Below, in pieces: positions 1 through 47,874 of a DNA stretch of 64,000 nt. Every line of letters begins with the position of its first letter. The first letter of the stretch is position 1. The position numbers were made by a program, and so were the translations under genes. The DNA is taken from assembly GCA_029582265.1 (NCBI GenBank), contig CM055820.1:14621695-14685694 (forward strand), given 5' to 3'. Source of the stretch: Zoroaster sp. YZ-2022 (taxonomy: Eukaryota > Echinodermata > Asteroidea > Forcipulatida > Zoroasteridae). Below the pieces are notes generated by a model that was not told where the DNA came from, ran no database searches, and worked only from the letters and a program-made list of their open reading frames with translations.

Positions 1-607
1 TCAGAAATTTTCCCAACTACAGCTTTTGGAACTAACCTTCCAGGAAGGTTGTTCCAAGTTCTGATTGCTGTGTGCAGGAAGCTTCTATCCAGGGTGTAAG
101 TTTTGGCATTAGGCAAGGACAGGGCATGAGCCGGAATGGGTGTGCTAGATCGTGTTACACGCCGCCTATCATAAGGAGGTGGTAGTTTTGCCCGAAGATC
201 TGAAGGGCAATGGCTGGTGTGCATTTTGTACAACACTGTAGCTGCAGCAACCTGTCTCCTGTGATGTAGACTGGTAATAGCCAACTTCTCAAGAGCAATG
301 GCTTCATCAACACCAATAATTTTGAGAGCCTTTCTTTGAATGGAGTCAAGTTGACTGAGGATGGTCTGTGAAGCATTCAACCAGGATAAACAGGCATACT
401 CCATGACACTACGCACCTGCGCTTTATAGACAGTGGCCCTACCCTTGATGTCCAATTTGTTTGCGACTTTCCGCAATGCTCCAAGCCTTTGAGCAGCTTT
501 CTTGGAAATGGTGGAGATGTTTTTTCCCATGCAAGCTTACTGTCAATGGTAACCCCAAGGATCTCAATTTCTTTCTTCACTGCCAGCTTGCTATTTCCAA
601 AGTACAA
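1..607 (-). pseudogene. Non-LTR retrotransposon reverse transcriptase, C-terminal fragment
   Basis: Read on the minus strand, about 370 down to 1 is open to the window edge. It encodes the region after the RT palm found in Jockey/CR1/L2-like elements, including LDSIQRKALKIIGVDEA, LHHRRQVAAATVLYKMHT and a TWNNLP motif near the end. Upstream (607-377) the frame gives FGNSKLAVKKEIEILGVTIDSKLAW, the usual 'LGVTID..L.W' block. The two halves lie in different frames, with a frameshift near 520 after the AWEK residues. The polymerase catalytic motifs are absent, so this is a 5'-truncated, frameshifted LINE copy that continues beyond position 1. Clade assignment is not certain. Confidence 0.8.
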
Positions 608-792
608 ATCAAGTGTAGATGTTTACAAACACAATTAATGGTTTAGAGCGATGGAAAGAGTAGAATAGCAGAAAAAGTACAGACATTGTTATGCTGGAGG
701 AATAAAAGGCGAAAAAACGAGCGTCATTTCTCGTGCTGCGCTATCGCCAAATTAAGATAGCGGTGTTTAGAGTTGTTTTGTAGCGTCAGTAA
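608..792. other. Spacer, no gene seen
   Basis: AT-rich DNA between the LINE fragment and the Harbinger transposase remnant. The left end of the Harbinger element should lie here, but I could not find a match to the candidate terminal sequence near 4562-4585. Confidence 0.4.
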
Positions 793-2296
793 AGGGAAGA
801 TGAACTAAATCGACGTGATCTTCGGCGCCAGCGCGTTTTCCGTGACCGGTTTAACCAACTAGATTCTTACAATAACCAAGAACTCATAAAACGGTATAGA
901 ATGCCTCGGCATGTTATTTTACAACTAATCGACTTGATCAACGATGACGTGGCACATCCCACTCAGAGATCGCGGGCCATACCGGCATCCCTGCAGATTC
1001 TATGTGCTTTGAGATATTTTGCCACGGGAAATTTTCAGCTTGTGTGTGGAGACTTGAGTGGAATCAGCCAACCCTCAGTTTCAAGAATTGTAATACGAGT
1101 GGCAACCGCACTCCAAAGGAAATCTCCGCAAATAATTTCTTTCCAAGAGATAGAGAGAGTCAGGAGATGATAAAGGAATGATTTTACCAAAATCGTCATA
1201 GGATCCCAAATGTGTTGGGGTGTGTGGATGGAAGCTTAGTGCCAATCAAAATGCCGGCTCGAGATGAGGATGCATACGTTTGTCGAAAGCAGTTTCATGC
1301 AATAAATGTTCAAGGAATATGTTCCCACGAATTGAAATTCACGAACGTTGTAGCGCAATGGCCAGGTTCTACGCACGATGCATTTATATGGGAAAACTGT
1401 CATCACAACCATGAATTCCAGAACAGCCCAGTCGTTGAAGACTTGTACCTTCTTGGCGATAGCGCCTATCCGTTGCGCCCTTGGCTTTTAACGCCTGTAC
1501 CCAACCCAGAAGATGAAGCGGAAGTGCATTTCAACTCGCATCATCGTAGGACTCGACAGAAGATAAAGGCTACCTTTGGGCGGTGGAAAATGAGGTGGCT
1601 CTGTCTCCACAGGTTTGGTAAGATGTGTCCTTTTAGCCTTTTTTAGTTTATAAGTTGATTTACAAAACCTCCGACATTGAAAATGGCAAAAACAGAAAAA
1701 CAATAACATTCAGATTTTGAAAGATGTAAAGTTTCAAAACATCACAAGCTGGATCTGAATTGAGATCAACAACTTCAATCTGGGCGGCTTAGGGGGCATC
1801 GTTATTTTGCCTACCCACCCCTTCCAAAAGCTTGCTTTCTTGCCTGCAAAGGTTTTTAGAGAGTATAAGGCTTAAAAGTGGAAGGTAATTAGTTAGCAAA
1901 AAAGATTCAAAACGTTTCTTAAAAATGCGAATTCTCTAATTGGGCCACAATTTAAGTTGTTTGCGAGTATGACTTTCTGAACAATATTTCAATTTTCTTT
2001 CAAGTTTTACTTTGTAATCCCCGATAATTGAAGGTTCTTAAATGTATGGGTCCTTATCCGTTTTTCAGGTGGAGCCCTTACTCTTCGTCCTGAACGGTGC
2101 TGCAAAGTTATTGTAGCTACAGCAGTGTTGCACAATAATTTGTGATGAAAATGGCTTGCCCGTTCCTAGAGACGCACAACCAAACTTAGATGATAACCCC
2201 GATGATGATCCAAATCCCCGAGGGATGTTTGATGATGACGTGAATGGCGAAAGGATAAGAGCAGGAGTGATAAGAGAACATTTCTGGAACGAATAA
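793..2296 (+). pseudogene. Harbinger (HARBI1-like) transposase remnant
   Basis: A PIF/Harbinger DDE transposase in pieces. From about 799 the frame reads DLRRQRVFRDRFNQLDSYNN, then the helix-turn-helix part through LQILCALRYFATGNFQ and ISQPSVSRIV. A frameshift near 1155 separates this from the catalytic part at 1212-1617: GCVDGSLVPI (first Asp), WPGSTHDAFIW (second Asp) and LLGDSAYPLRPWLLTP. A plausible intron runs from the GTAAGA donor at 1618 to the CAG at 2068. It joins RFG to GGALTLRPERCCKV, and the tail ends at a TAA (2294-2296). In the tail, AVLHN and CDENGLPVP are in different frames, a second disruption near 2138. The family inserts at TWA sites and needs a Myb-like partner, which lies opposite at 2952-4308. 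As read, the copy cannot make an intact protein. Confidence 0.85.
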
Positions 2297-2951
2297 GTGT
2301 ATTTGACATAACTTGTGGTTATTGGACAGTGCTTCAGGCATGTCAGAAATCGTGTGAAAAAAAACCTAAAATCGAATTGAAATCATATAACATACCCCAA
2401 GATTACTGAACGTGTGTCTGCCCCCTAATCCTAGAAATGACCTTGTGACTGATTCCTTGATGGAATACTGGAATGTTAATGAAAATTGTAGACTGATGAT
2501 TTGAACATTTCACTTTGTACTCTACCTCCTACATTTACTTTTGTGTAGATCTCCCACCATCTAAGAAAAGGTTGGTGTGGCCTCATCATGAAAGAGTGAG
2601 ACATTTTTAAAGTTATAGTGTGTATTTTTATCGTTTGAAGCAGCAAAAGTTCTCTAAATCTAAAGAATGGTGCTTGACAACTAACCTGACGAAGTTTTAG
2701 CTCTGTGAATGTTGTATATTTCGATTTAAAAAAAATTCTAATTTGCACCAACTACTAATGGAAATTTCCAAAAATGTCTCTCTGAGACGCATTTTTGGAC
2801 TTCTTTTATTATTTTCTTTAAAATGGCAGCATGCCAAAAGGAATAATTTCACAGAAAGTTTAGAGTTAATAATATCATTACATCAAGTAAGCTTTTGAAC
2901 AATAATTTGGTTGGTTACTTTTTGGATAGTTGCAAAAGAGAAACTGTCCCT
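2297..2951. other. Spacer between two convergent Harbinger genes, no gene seen
   Basis: AT-rich sequence without coding signal on either strand; it separates the 3' ends of the transposase and the Myb-like gene. Confidence 0.5.
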
Positions 2952-4308
2952 TTAAGTTTGTTGCATTGTGTCAAATATGTTTCTTGCAGTTTCTGTAACA
3001 GGTGCGCGATTCCCTCCTGTTTCTATGTCACAGTAAGAGATCGAAAATTCATCATGTTTAGCTCTGTTTAGCTCAAGTTTGGATTGTTCAATTTCAACAA
3101 GCTTTTCCAGGAGCGATGTAGCCTTTTCTGCTGAACACGTCAGTTTCTCTTCAGCTGCTAGCCAACGTTTGTCGATGGCTAGTTTTTCACGCTCGATCTC
3201 ATGAAGTTCCTCAATTGTATTGGTGGTCGGGAGTGGAGTGACTGTTTTTGATGATCGACTTCTTGGAGTACTTGTTTCTTTGGAAGCAGTTGATGTGCTA
3301 GGCCTACTCTCCTGCTGATTGGATGGAAATACATTGTCTTCAACATGTGCACCATCAAGACATGGTAACATGGGAGGGTCATCGATTTCTTCACCTTCGT
3401 CATGTTCACAGGAACCCATGACCGACTTCGTCATTGTGCATGTTGCCTTTTCTTTACCTTTAGACATCGTCATCATTGTCTGAAATTGTAAATCATGAAC
3501 GACCTACGCAGTTAGTCATATAAAAACATGGTAAATTCTCAGTTTTGTATAGAAACCCAAAGTTTAAATTAGCACATTCCTGACTCGCCTCACCTTTAAA
3601 AATTACTCGTTTTGCTCTAACCCTGCTCTATTTAATCATGCAGTAAACACAATTTTATCAAGACAAAATGTGCATTGGAAATGTTCCTAAATTCAAAATT
3701 TAGGAAAATTTAACAATCTAGGAACATTAAAAAAAAATTAACCCACTCGCTTTAGCTCCGCGCCTGCCTATGATTTTAAAACGAATACAGTTCCACTTTA
3801 AGACCGGCCTTATTAAGTAAAATGTACCTTGGTAGGCTGCTGATGGGACTCCTTGTCAAGGGAAGAGACGTGGGGGTGGGGGTGGGGGTGGGGGTGTGGC
3901 CGTATCACACCCGCCATCTATACCGAATACTCGAGTAGTACCCATCAATCCAATGATGCGATTTTCGGTCTCGGTCAGTTGTCCCAGTGCACACTCATCA
4001 TTCTCACGGGATAAATTGCCTGTCATATTATGGACCCTCTTCTCATTATTAGCTTTCTTTTTGGATCTGCCCTTCAGGTCTTCCCATTTCTTCTTTACTT
4101 CCACTACAGTGCGCAGACATGGGGCGATAGCATTCAGCTTTAGGCAAATGTCCTTCCAGCAGTCCTGTTTTTTCTTACTGGTCACCATATCGCTGAATTT
4201 AGAATTTATCACTGCATAATTACGTTCAACCAGTTCTATGAGACGTTCCACTTCTCTAGGCGAGAAATTCATATTTCTTTTCTTTGGAGGTGGTTCAGAC
4301 GACGACAT
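2952..4308 (-). CDS. Myb/SANT-like DNA-binding protein, Harbinger partner (two exons)
   Basis: Two minus-strand exons. Exon 1 starts at ATG 4308 (MSSSEPPPKKRNMNFS) and carries a trihelix/Myb-like domain of about 80 residues: FSPREVERLIELVERNY, then KKKQDCWKDICLKLNA and EVKKKWEDLKGRSKKK. Such domains occur in NAIF1/MSANTD proteins and in the second gene of Harbinger transposons, where the protein binds DNA and helps the transposase enter the nucleus. Exon 2 begins after an acceptor (TTTCAG; exon from 3479 down) and ends at 2952. It is acidic and Ser/Thr-rich, then helical and charged (IEELHEIEREKLAIDKRW). A CCCCCA-type microsatellite near 3870-3898 puts a stop at the end of exon 1. In another frame the sequence runs on to a donor-like AAG|GTACAT near 3828, so microsatellite length decides whether the gene is intact. 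It is probably transposon-borne rather than a host gene. Confidence 0.65.
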
Positions 4309-4579
4309 CGTGCAACAGCTATGAGCAGTAGGTAATGTACTGTCACTCGGCGTGTATATTGAACGCTGTACACAGTACACATGCCGTTACCTGCAATGAT
4401 CACGTGACTTTTGGCCACACTTCGCCACACTTTAGGTTGCGGGTGCCCGCAGTTTGCGGGTCCGCTAAGGGAACTCTTAGGGTGCTTCGTGAATACCACT
4501 TAACGCAAATCTTACGTGCCCGTAGCATCCACTTACGGATCCCCACAACGCAAATATTTATGGGTGCTTTGTGAATAAG

Positions 4580-5755
4580 GCCCCTGGCCTTGATGTTGTC
4601 TCAACATACAAGTACCTTGGCATCACCATCAACAACTCATTAACTTGGAATGATCATGTAAATTACGTGGTGTCCAAGGCAAACAGAATTCTTGGGTTCA
4701 TCTGGCAAGTCGCTGGTGGGACATCTACAATAGCCCTTCGATCCCTTTATATGTCCCTCGTCCTACCAGTCTTAGAAGTTAGAGTATGGGTTGCCTGCCT
4801 GGTGCCCGTTCACCTCATCTTTATCAGGCAAGCTAGAGAGCGTCCAACGTCGTGCAAGCAAGTGGACTAATTGACTGTCATTCTATTAAATCAAACATGA
4901 TTATCAATGCCCGCCATCAAGATAACATAACATTTCAGCACCACTACGCAAGAACTCTAGCCCTCAAGAACTCGCCGATAAATTCATTTCCACGCATTTG
5001 GTCCAGCTTGCCCACTCACATCAAAGACTCTGTTGTTTTAGACAGCCTTCAGTGTTTTTGTAAAAACCCTGTCATCTTACTTCCGTGATTAAGTCTATTT
5101 TAAGTCTTTTTTCCCCCCCCCGTTTTGTTGTTCTTGACATCTTGGGGGTCTTCGTTTGGGGTGTTTGTTGAGATGTCTGTTTAAATACTTTTCTGATTGC
5201 CTTGGAGCAGCTTAGGACGGGGAACGTTTGGCGGCGGTTGGTCGATGTTGCCTGCTGCTTACGCTCAAAACACATATCGGGTACCGGGCAATATCGACCA
5301 ATTGCCGATGGATGTTCCTTGTGCGAACTTAGCCGTGGTAGTGTGGCTGTCTGTTATGTTGACTGAAAAATTGTACATTTAATTATCTTTTTTTTTCATA
5401 ATTGTCCTTATTATCAACTTATATAGTTATAAATCCATTTTTATTTTGCTCATTGAGTCGTATAATCTTTATGTATTTATTTATGTATATTTTGCAATTC
5501 AGTTTTGACTATTGACTTTTATATTAATGTATTTATGAATCCTGTCTGTGACTGGACCAACAAGCTTTCAGGCTACAGTGTTTTAGTACACTTTTGTTGA
5601 TCCTGGCCATCATAGATTGGTTTAAATGTTCGTTTGTCTTCACTGTGTACTCTATACCATTCCCTCTTAGTCTTAACTGTATTATTGTATATTGTTCCTA
5701 ATGTATTGTTCATATGTTTTATTGGCCAAATAAAGAATAAGAATAATAAGAAAAA
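4580..5755 (+). pseudogene. LINE 3' end with degenerate reverse transcriptase
   Basis: From 4590 the frame reads STYKYLGITINNSLTWNDHV and KANRILGFIWQ, the post-palm RT block. After a deletion or frameshift near 4780, the C-terminus resumes at about 4852-5088 with DCHSIKSNMIINARHQDN and FPRIWSSLPTHIKDS. The 3' end carries TTGGCCAAATAAAGAATAAG followed by AATAAG-like repeats (5726-5755), the short tandem tail typical of non-LTR elements. It abuts the Harbinger terminus at 4585. No functional protein is possible. Confidence 0.75.
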
Positions 5756-5968
5756 AATATCAATGGGGATGCTTGATACCTTCATGAACTTGACAATAAG
5801 TATGATTTATTATGTTTTTTTTTTTTAGATTACCAATAGGATCAGGCAATTATAGGACTTCATTTTGAACTAAAATGTGTAAAAACTGCTGTTTTTGAGT
5901 GAAAGGTCCATGTATTTAATGGGCAACTAAAACATTAAAAATTAATAATGATATGTTTCTCTTAACAG

Positions 5969-43109
<37,141 letters not shown>

Positions 43110-43349
43110 CCGAGCAAGGATTCAATTCACACAATACCATGAGGTGTTCCTCTGATTCACACTTAATGGGAAAGTGTACTTTGCCATTGTGAATTTTAAT
43201 TTCAACTGACCTGTGTAAATTTCAGTTCATACATTGTATTCATAAATGCTTTAATCACTGTAATGTTGAATCTGTGTAATAATTGTTATAACAATTATGA
43301 TGTAAATAATTGGAAATAATATTTTACTATTCTTAAATATTATAGCACC
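43110..43349 (+). other. Likely XDH 3' UTR
   Basis: Begins straight after TAG. No AATAAA occurs here; a CATAAA variant is at 43241-43246. The first AATAAA is at 43979-43984, inside the next transposon, so the poly(A) site is uncertain. Confidence 0.4.
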
Positions 43350-43562
43350 TTAACCCTAACTCTCTAGGTATTCTGGCTAGGAACCTTTGTGAATTCTCCA
43401 AAATCCATCAGTGCACTTTTGGAAACATGCCCTTATCTTCAAAATGCACCATGCATTTTCGTTGATCTTTCATATTCAGCACTTATGGCCTGTACTTCTT
43501 GCCAGGAGGGTCCCTGGCCATGTACATGTATCACAGATTAGAAACACATGTGTGCATACATG

Positions 43563-43958
43563 CATTCAGGTTATGTGTAAGCAAGCGGGCCTATAGGGAG
43601 TTAGGAAGGATTCAGGTTATGTGTAAGCAAATGGGCCTAGGGAATTAGGAAGGATTCAGGTTATGTGTAAGCAAATGGGCCTAGGGAGTTAGGAAGGATT
43701 CAGGTTATGTGTAAGCAAATGGGCCTAGGGAGTTAGGAAGGATTCAGGTTATGTGTAAGCAAATGGGCCTAGGGAATTAGGAAGGATTCAGGTTATGTGT
43801 AAGCAAGCGGGCCTAGGGAGTTAGGAAGGATTCAGGTTATGTGTAAGCAAATGGGCCTAGGGAATTAGGAAGGATTCAGGTTATGTGTAAGCAAGCGGGC
43901 CTAGGGAGTTAGGAAGGATTCAGGTTATGTGTAAGCAAGCGGGCCTAGGGAGTTAGGG
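43563..43958 (+). repeat. 44-bp array, left arm (9 units)
   Basis: Unit contains GGATTCAGGTTATGTGTAAG and CAAATGGGCCTAGGGAGTTA; CAAATGGG alternates with CAAGCGGG. Confidence 0.95.
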
Positions 43959-44474
43959 CTAATAACAATTGTGCAAATAATAAACATGAAGGGATTGACA
44001 CTGTTGATTAAATATCTAAAAATGCATTCATACTTCATAAGAATGAATGTAACTATATCATACTACAACCAAGTAAGCTATTCACTACTCGAAAGAGACT
44101 TTCTACATGGTGTTACCACAAACAGTTGTTAGTTTATTCATAATGATTTGTTCATTTTATATTTCGGTTATTACCAATGGTGTAATCTTTATGTCAGAAA
44201 TGGTGGGCTTAGTAATACTTGCATGACAAAATCAAACCATGGATCATTAAGACATTTAAGTATTTCTGTGGAAGACTTTAAGTCTTCTAAAGAACAATGA
44301 TTTTCTTTGGATAATATCTGAACATTAAATTATTACTCGTGCTATCTCACATCGATATCAACATCACAGTCATTCACATTCACGTTAAAGGCAGTTTCTC
44401 ATTCTCAAAAAGCATAAATTTACACAGTTTTACAAACAACTTATTTGCTGTAAAGTTAACCCTAACTCGATCCC

Positions 44475-45047
44475 CAGGCCCATTTGCTTACACACAGCCT
44501 GAATCCTTCCTAACTCCCCAGGCCCATTTGCTTACACACAACCTGAATCCTTCCTAACTCCCCAGGCCCATTTGCTTACACACAACCTGAATCCTTCCTA
44601 ACTCCCCAGGCCCATTTGCTTTCACACAACCTGAATCCTTCCTAACTCCCCAGGCCCATTTGCTTACACATAACCTGAATCATTCCTAACTCCCCAGGCC
44701 CATTTGCTTACACATAACCTGAATCCTTCCTAACACCCCAGGCCCATTTGCTTTCACACAACCTGAATCCTTCCTAACTCCCCAGGCCCATTTGCTTACA
44801 CATAACCTGAATCCTTCCTAACTCCCCAGGCCCATTTGCTTACACATAACCTGAATCCTTCCTAACTCCCCAGGCCCATTTGCTTACACGTACATAACCT
44901 GAATCCTTCCTATAACTCCCCAGGCCCATTTGCTTACACATAACCTGAATCCTTCCTAACTCCCTAGCCCCATTTGCTTACACATAACCTGAATCCTTCC
45001 TAACTCCCTAAGCCCATTTGCTTATAAATACATAACCTGAATCCTCC
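44475..45047 (-). repeat. 44-bp array, right arm in opposite orientation (about 13 units)
   Basis: Plus-strand unit contains AGGCCCATTTGCTTACACAT and AACCTGAATCCTTCCTAACT, the reverse complement of the left array. Confidence 0.95.
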
Positions 45048-45373
45048 AAAATCCTTCAGTAGTAAAGCAAGCACATGAAATGAATGCACACATGTGTTTC
45101 TAATCTGTGGCCAGGGACCCTCCCTGCACACATGGAGCAATAAACAGTGTCCACTGACCCAAGCACTGACCTTGCAATCACTACAACAAACATGGATGTA
45201 CATGTACCATGGAAAGGCAAGTATGCCTAATAACCTCAACCCTCCAAAATCCTTCACTTTAGCAAAAGCATGTAACCTCAATCCTTCAAAATCCTGTCAC
45301 TTTAGCAAAGAGTATTTTGGAGGATTTGGGAATATTAGGGTTAAAAGAGATAAAGACAGGATATTTATATTTA

Positions 45374-45605
45374 AAGGGGCAGTATCGTCACGATCAGAGC
45401 TGACTTTCATCAGAGCTGACTTTCATCAGAGCATGGAATCGATGTCCTCTTTTAAGATGAACACAGTGACTGAAAATTATTGGCTCATTTATGCAGCAGC
45501 AACGGTAATATGACCTTATGTGGCATTATGGCTGTCACTGAATTAATCTAAAAATAGTATTCCGATTCCATGCGCTGTTGATCATGACGATACTCTCCCT
45601 TTAAG
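45374..45605. mobile_element. Palindromic MITE, 'GGGCATGGAATCGG' family, copy 4
   Basis: TTTAAAGGGGCAGTATCGTC to ATACTCTCCCTTTAA, with a local duplication of GAGCTGACTTTCATCA (45397-45425). Confidence 0.85.
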
Positions 45606-46628
45606 CAATTTAATGGATATTTTCTTTACCTTTGTAGCAAGCTCAAACAACAAAATAAATAAAAACAGATTATTCAGGATAATTGGTAAATTTACTAATT
45701 AACTTGCTAGTTTTCTTTTAAATTGGTTATTACCAAAAATATACACTAGATTGTAAGTAGACAAGACAGATTTGGTTTTGAAGAGTTCACTGTTTAATGA
45801 AATAATTCAATTGGTATTGTAATGTATTAAATAAAATAAATTAATAATTAAATTAATAATTAAATTTTTATTGACTGAAAATATTAAATAATTATTTCTA
45901 AATAATATAAAATTACTTTGTAACATGTATATGCCCATTTCATTTGTTGCTTTTAGATGTTAATGATCTGATAGTCGATTAAGTATTCTTGTCTTGGCTC
46001 ACCATGAAAAACATGTCATTTGATAATTATAAATTGAATTAATAAACACATTGAACTAATTTCATTAATTATTTAGATAATTCCAAGCAATATATAGATG
46101 TTGACTTTTGTTATTTGTAGTTGTCATCTTATTAGTTGAAAAATATTTTTGTTAATAGATAGGATTACACTTTTTAATGTCTTTTAATGCATTCATACTT
46201 TATAAGAGTCCAGATATATGTAAACAAAATGAAATTGCATTCAGATTGTTCATATTATGAATTCCAACGTAGAACTTCTGTCTTTGGATGACAGCAATTC
46301 ATTCTGGAAATTATTTCATTAATATTACTCAAATGGTAGCACTTGAAACAGATATATTTCAATGGATGCTTGATACTATCATCAACTTAACACCAAGGAC
46401 TCGGCTTTTGTATAACTGTGATCATTTATGTATTCAAGATTACCAATAATTTTGTATTAGTTTATTGTGGCATTAAAGGTAGGTACAACACTGGAAAACG
46501 GCATCTCAAGAGTGTGCGTACTTTCTTTGAAAAAACTTTAGTTTTAGCTTTTCTATATAATACTATTTTATTCAGGAAAAACAAATAAATAAGTATTATT
46601 GTTAATATTGATTATTTCTGTGTCATTA
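45606..46628. other. AT-rich spacer, no gene seen
   Basis: Very AT-rich. It includes degenerate dispersed-repeat sequence such as TTCAATGGATGCTTGATACT (46358-46377), which recurs in altered form near 63022. Confidence 0.5.
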
Positions 46629-47394
46629 AGGCCAAAAAAAAAAGATGTTGAGTTGCCCTCCACCGACCGACCCAAAAGTGCTGAAATCTCGGGTCGGGTT
46701 TTTTTTTCTTTCTTTTTTCTTCCGTCATTCATAGGCCTATTTATTAATGAAACTTACCAATTTTCTTTGTATAAAACATAATACGTTTGATTTGTGAAAT
46801 TTTCCACTTTTTTTACCGGTAAATTTACCGGTACCCAAGACTCAATCTGCATGTTTTCAAATCGAATGGCCCCGGCCCTCATATGGTGCACTGCCTAGCG
46901 CCTTCGCACACACTGTGTGCCAACGATTGCGACTTGATCTACACGTTTTCAAATCGAATGGCCACTCACATGTTGCATTTTGAGCATTGCATGCAATGTG
47001 TCAATCACAGCGAAAAGTACAACAAAAATGCTTGGGATACTTTTATTCTGAAGCAAAATTCCTTGCTGATAGGTATACAAATGTCTTAATATCATATGAC
47101 AACCAATGGAATGCATAAAGTTGTTAAGAACAAAAGTGCTTGAAACAAGTGTATGAAATGTTGAAATAAAGTTGTTGAAAGATTATTATAAAGTTGAATG
47201 TGTGATGTCTTTTTATTCTTTAGGTACTTGTGCATACTGCTAGATCATTGTCTTTGAAAAACATGGTATGTGGTTTCAGTTCCAATGCATTTCAATCTTA
47301 AAATGACAGTCAAGGAGGGAAAAAAATTTCCCGACCGACCGACCCCTTCAAATATTTTCACAGGAGGGCAACTCAACAAATTATTTTTGGCCTA
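46629..47394. mobile_element. Non-autonomous DNA element with ~30-bp inverted ends
   Basis: The left end has AGGCCAAAAA and GTTGAGTTGCCCTCC; the right end has GGAGGGCAACTCAACA and TTTTTGGCCT. The flanks read CATTA and AATG, compatible with a 3-bp TTA/TAA target. The interior has two copies of TTTTCAAATCGAATGGCC (46854 and 46945). No coding frame. Confidence 0.75.
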
Positions 47395-47874
47395 ATGAGA
47401 AAAAAGTAAATCATGGCGGCGTTTGAGGAAATAGCACTTGTTCCGGTAAACTTTCTAAGTTTTATGTTCAAATTTGACCATTGGTTGTATTTGGTCTTGA
47501 AGAAGGGGGTCACAAGAAAGGGAACATATCAAGCCCTCATTTATTAACATGATTAACTAGGTTTTCAAGTTAGAAAGTAATCCCAATTGTGAACAGAAGG
47601 AAGGGAGCACCTGGGGGTCAGGCCTTGTAGGGACGGGGGGGGGTTCCCCACAGGGATTTCCCCCGGGTATAGGGAGGAGATGGGCACATGCCCCTCCATA
47701 CAAGTTTACTGCACTATATTCTATCTTTTGTCCCGTTCAAAGTGAATCTCTTTCAATACAAGGGCAGCATGTGGCATGGCAAAAACCAATGCACTTGTTA
47801 CCCTTTTAAGTTTTCACCGTTAGAGGGCGTAACATAGAGCTAGCTATAATCACAGACCCAATCACAGCACATGT

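Larger units (their letters stand above)
720..4585. mobile_element. Composite Harbinger-type DNA transposon (degenerate)
   Basis: A plus-strand HARBI1-like transposase and a minus-strand Myb-like gene face each other, the standard two-gene Harbinger layout. The right flank at 4562-4585 reads GGGTGCTTTGTGAATAAGGC, which resembles a terminal inverted repeat in composition and position, and related GGGTGCTTCGTGAATA lies at 4479-4494. The matching left terminus was not found, so the boundaries are approximate and the element is probably truncated. Confidence 0.55.
43350..45344. mobile_element. TTAA-bounded foldback-like element with two opposed 44-bp arrays
   Basis: Outer ends TTAACCCTAA (43350-43359) and TTAGGGTTAA (45335-45344). 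Inside the left end, CACATGTGTGCAT and CCAGGAGGGTCCCTGGCCA have inverse counterparts inside the right end (ATGCACACATGTGTTTC, TGGCCAGGGACCCTCCCTG, 45086-45124). Between them lie a plus-oriented array and a minus-oriented array of one 44-bp unit. A related element starts at 57307. No protein is encoded. Confidence 0.8.

Noticed and set aside
43979..43984. XDH poly(A) signal AATAAA
   Set aside because: It is 870 nt beyond the stop and inside a transposon, so not assigned with confidence.
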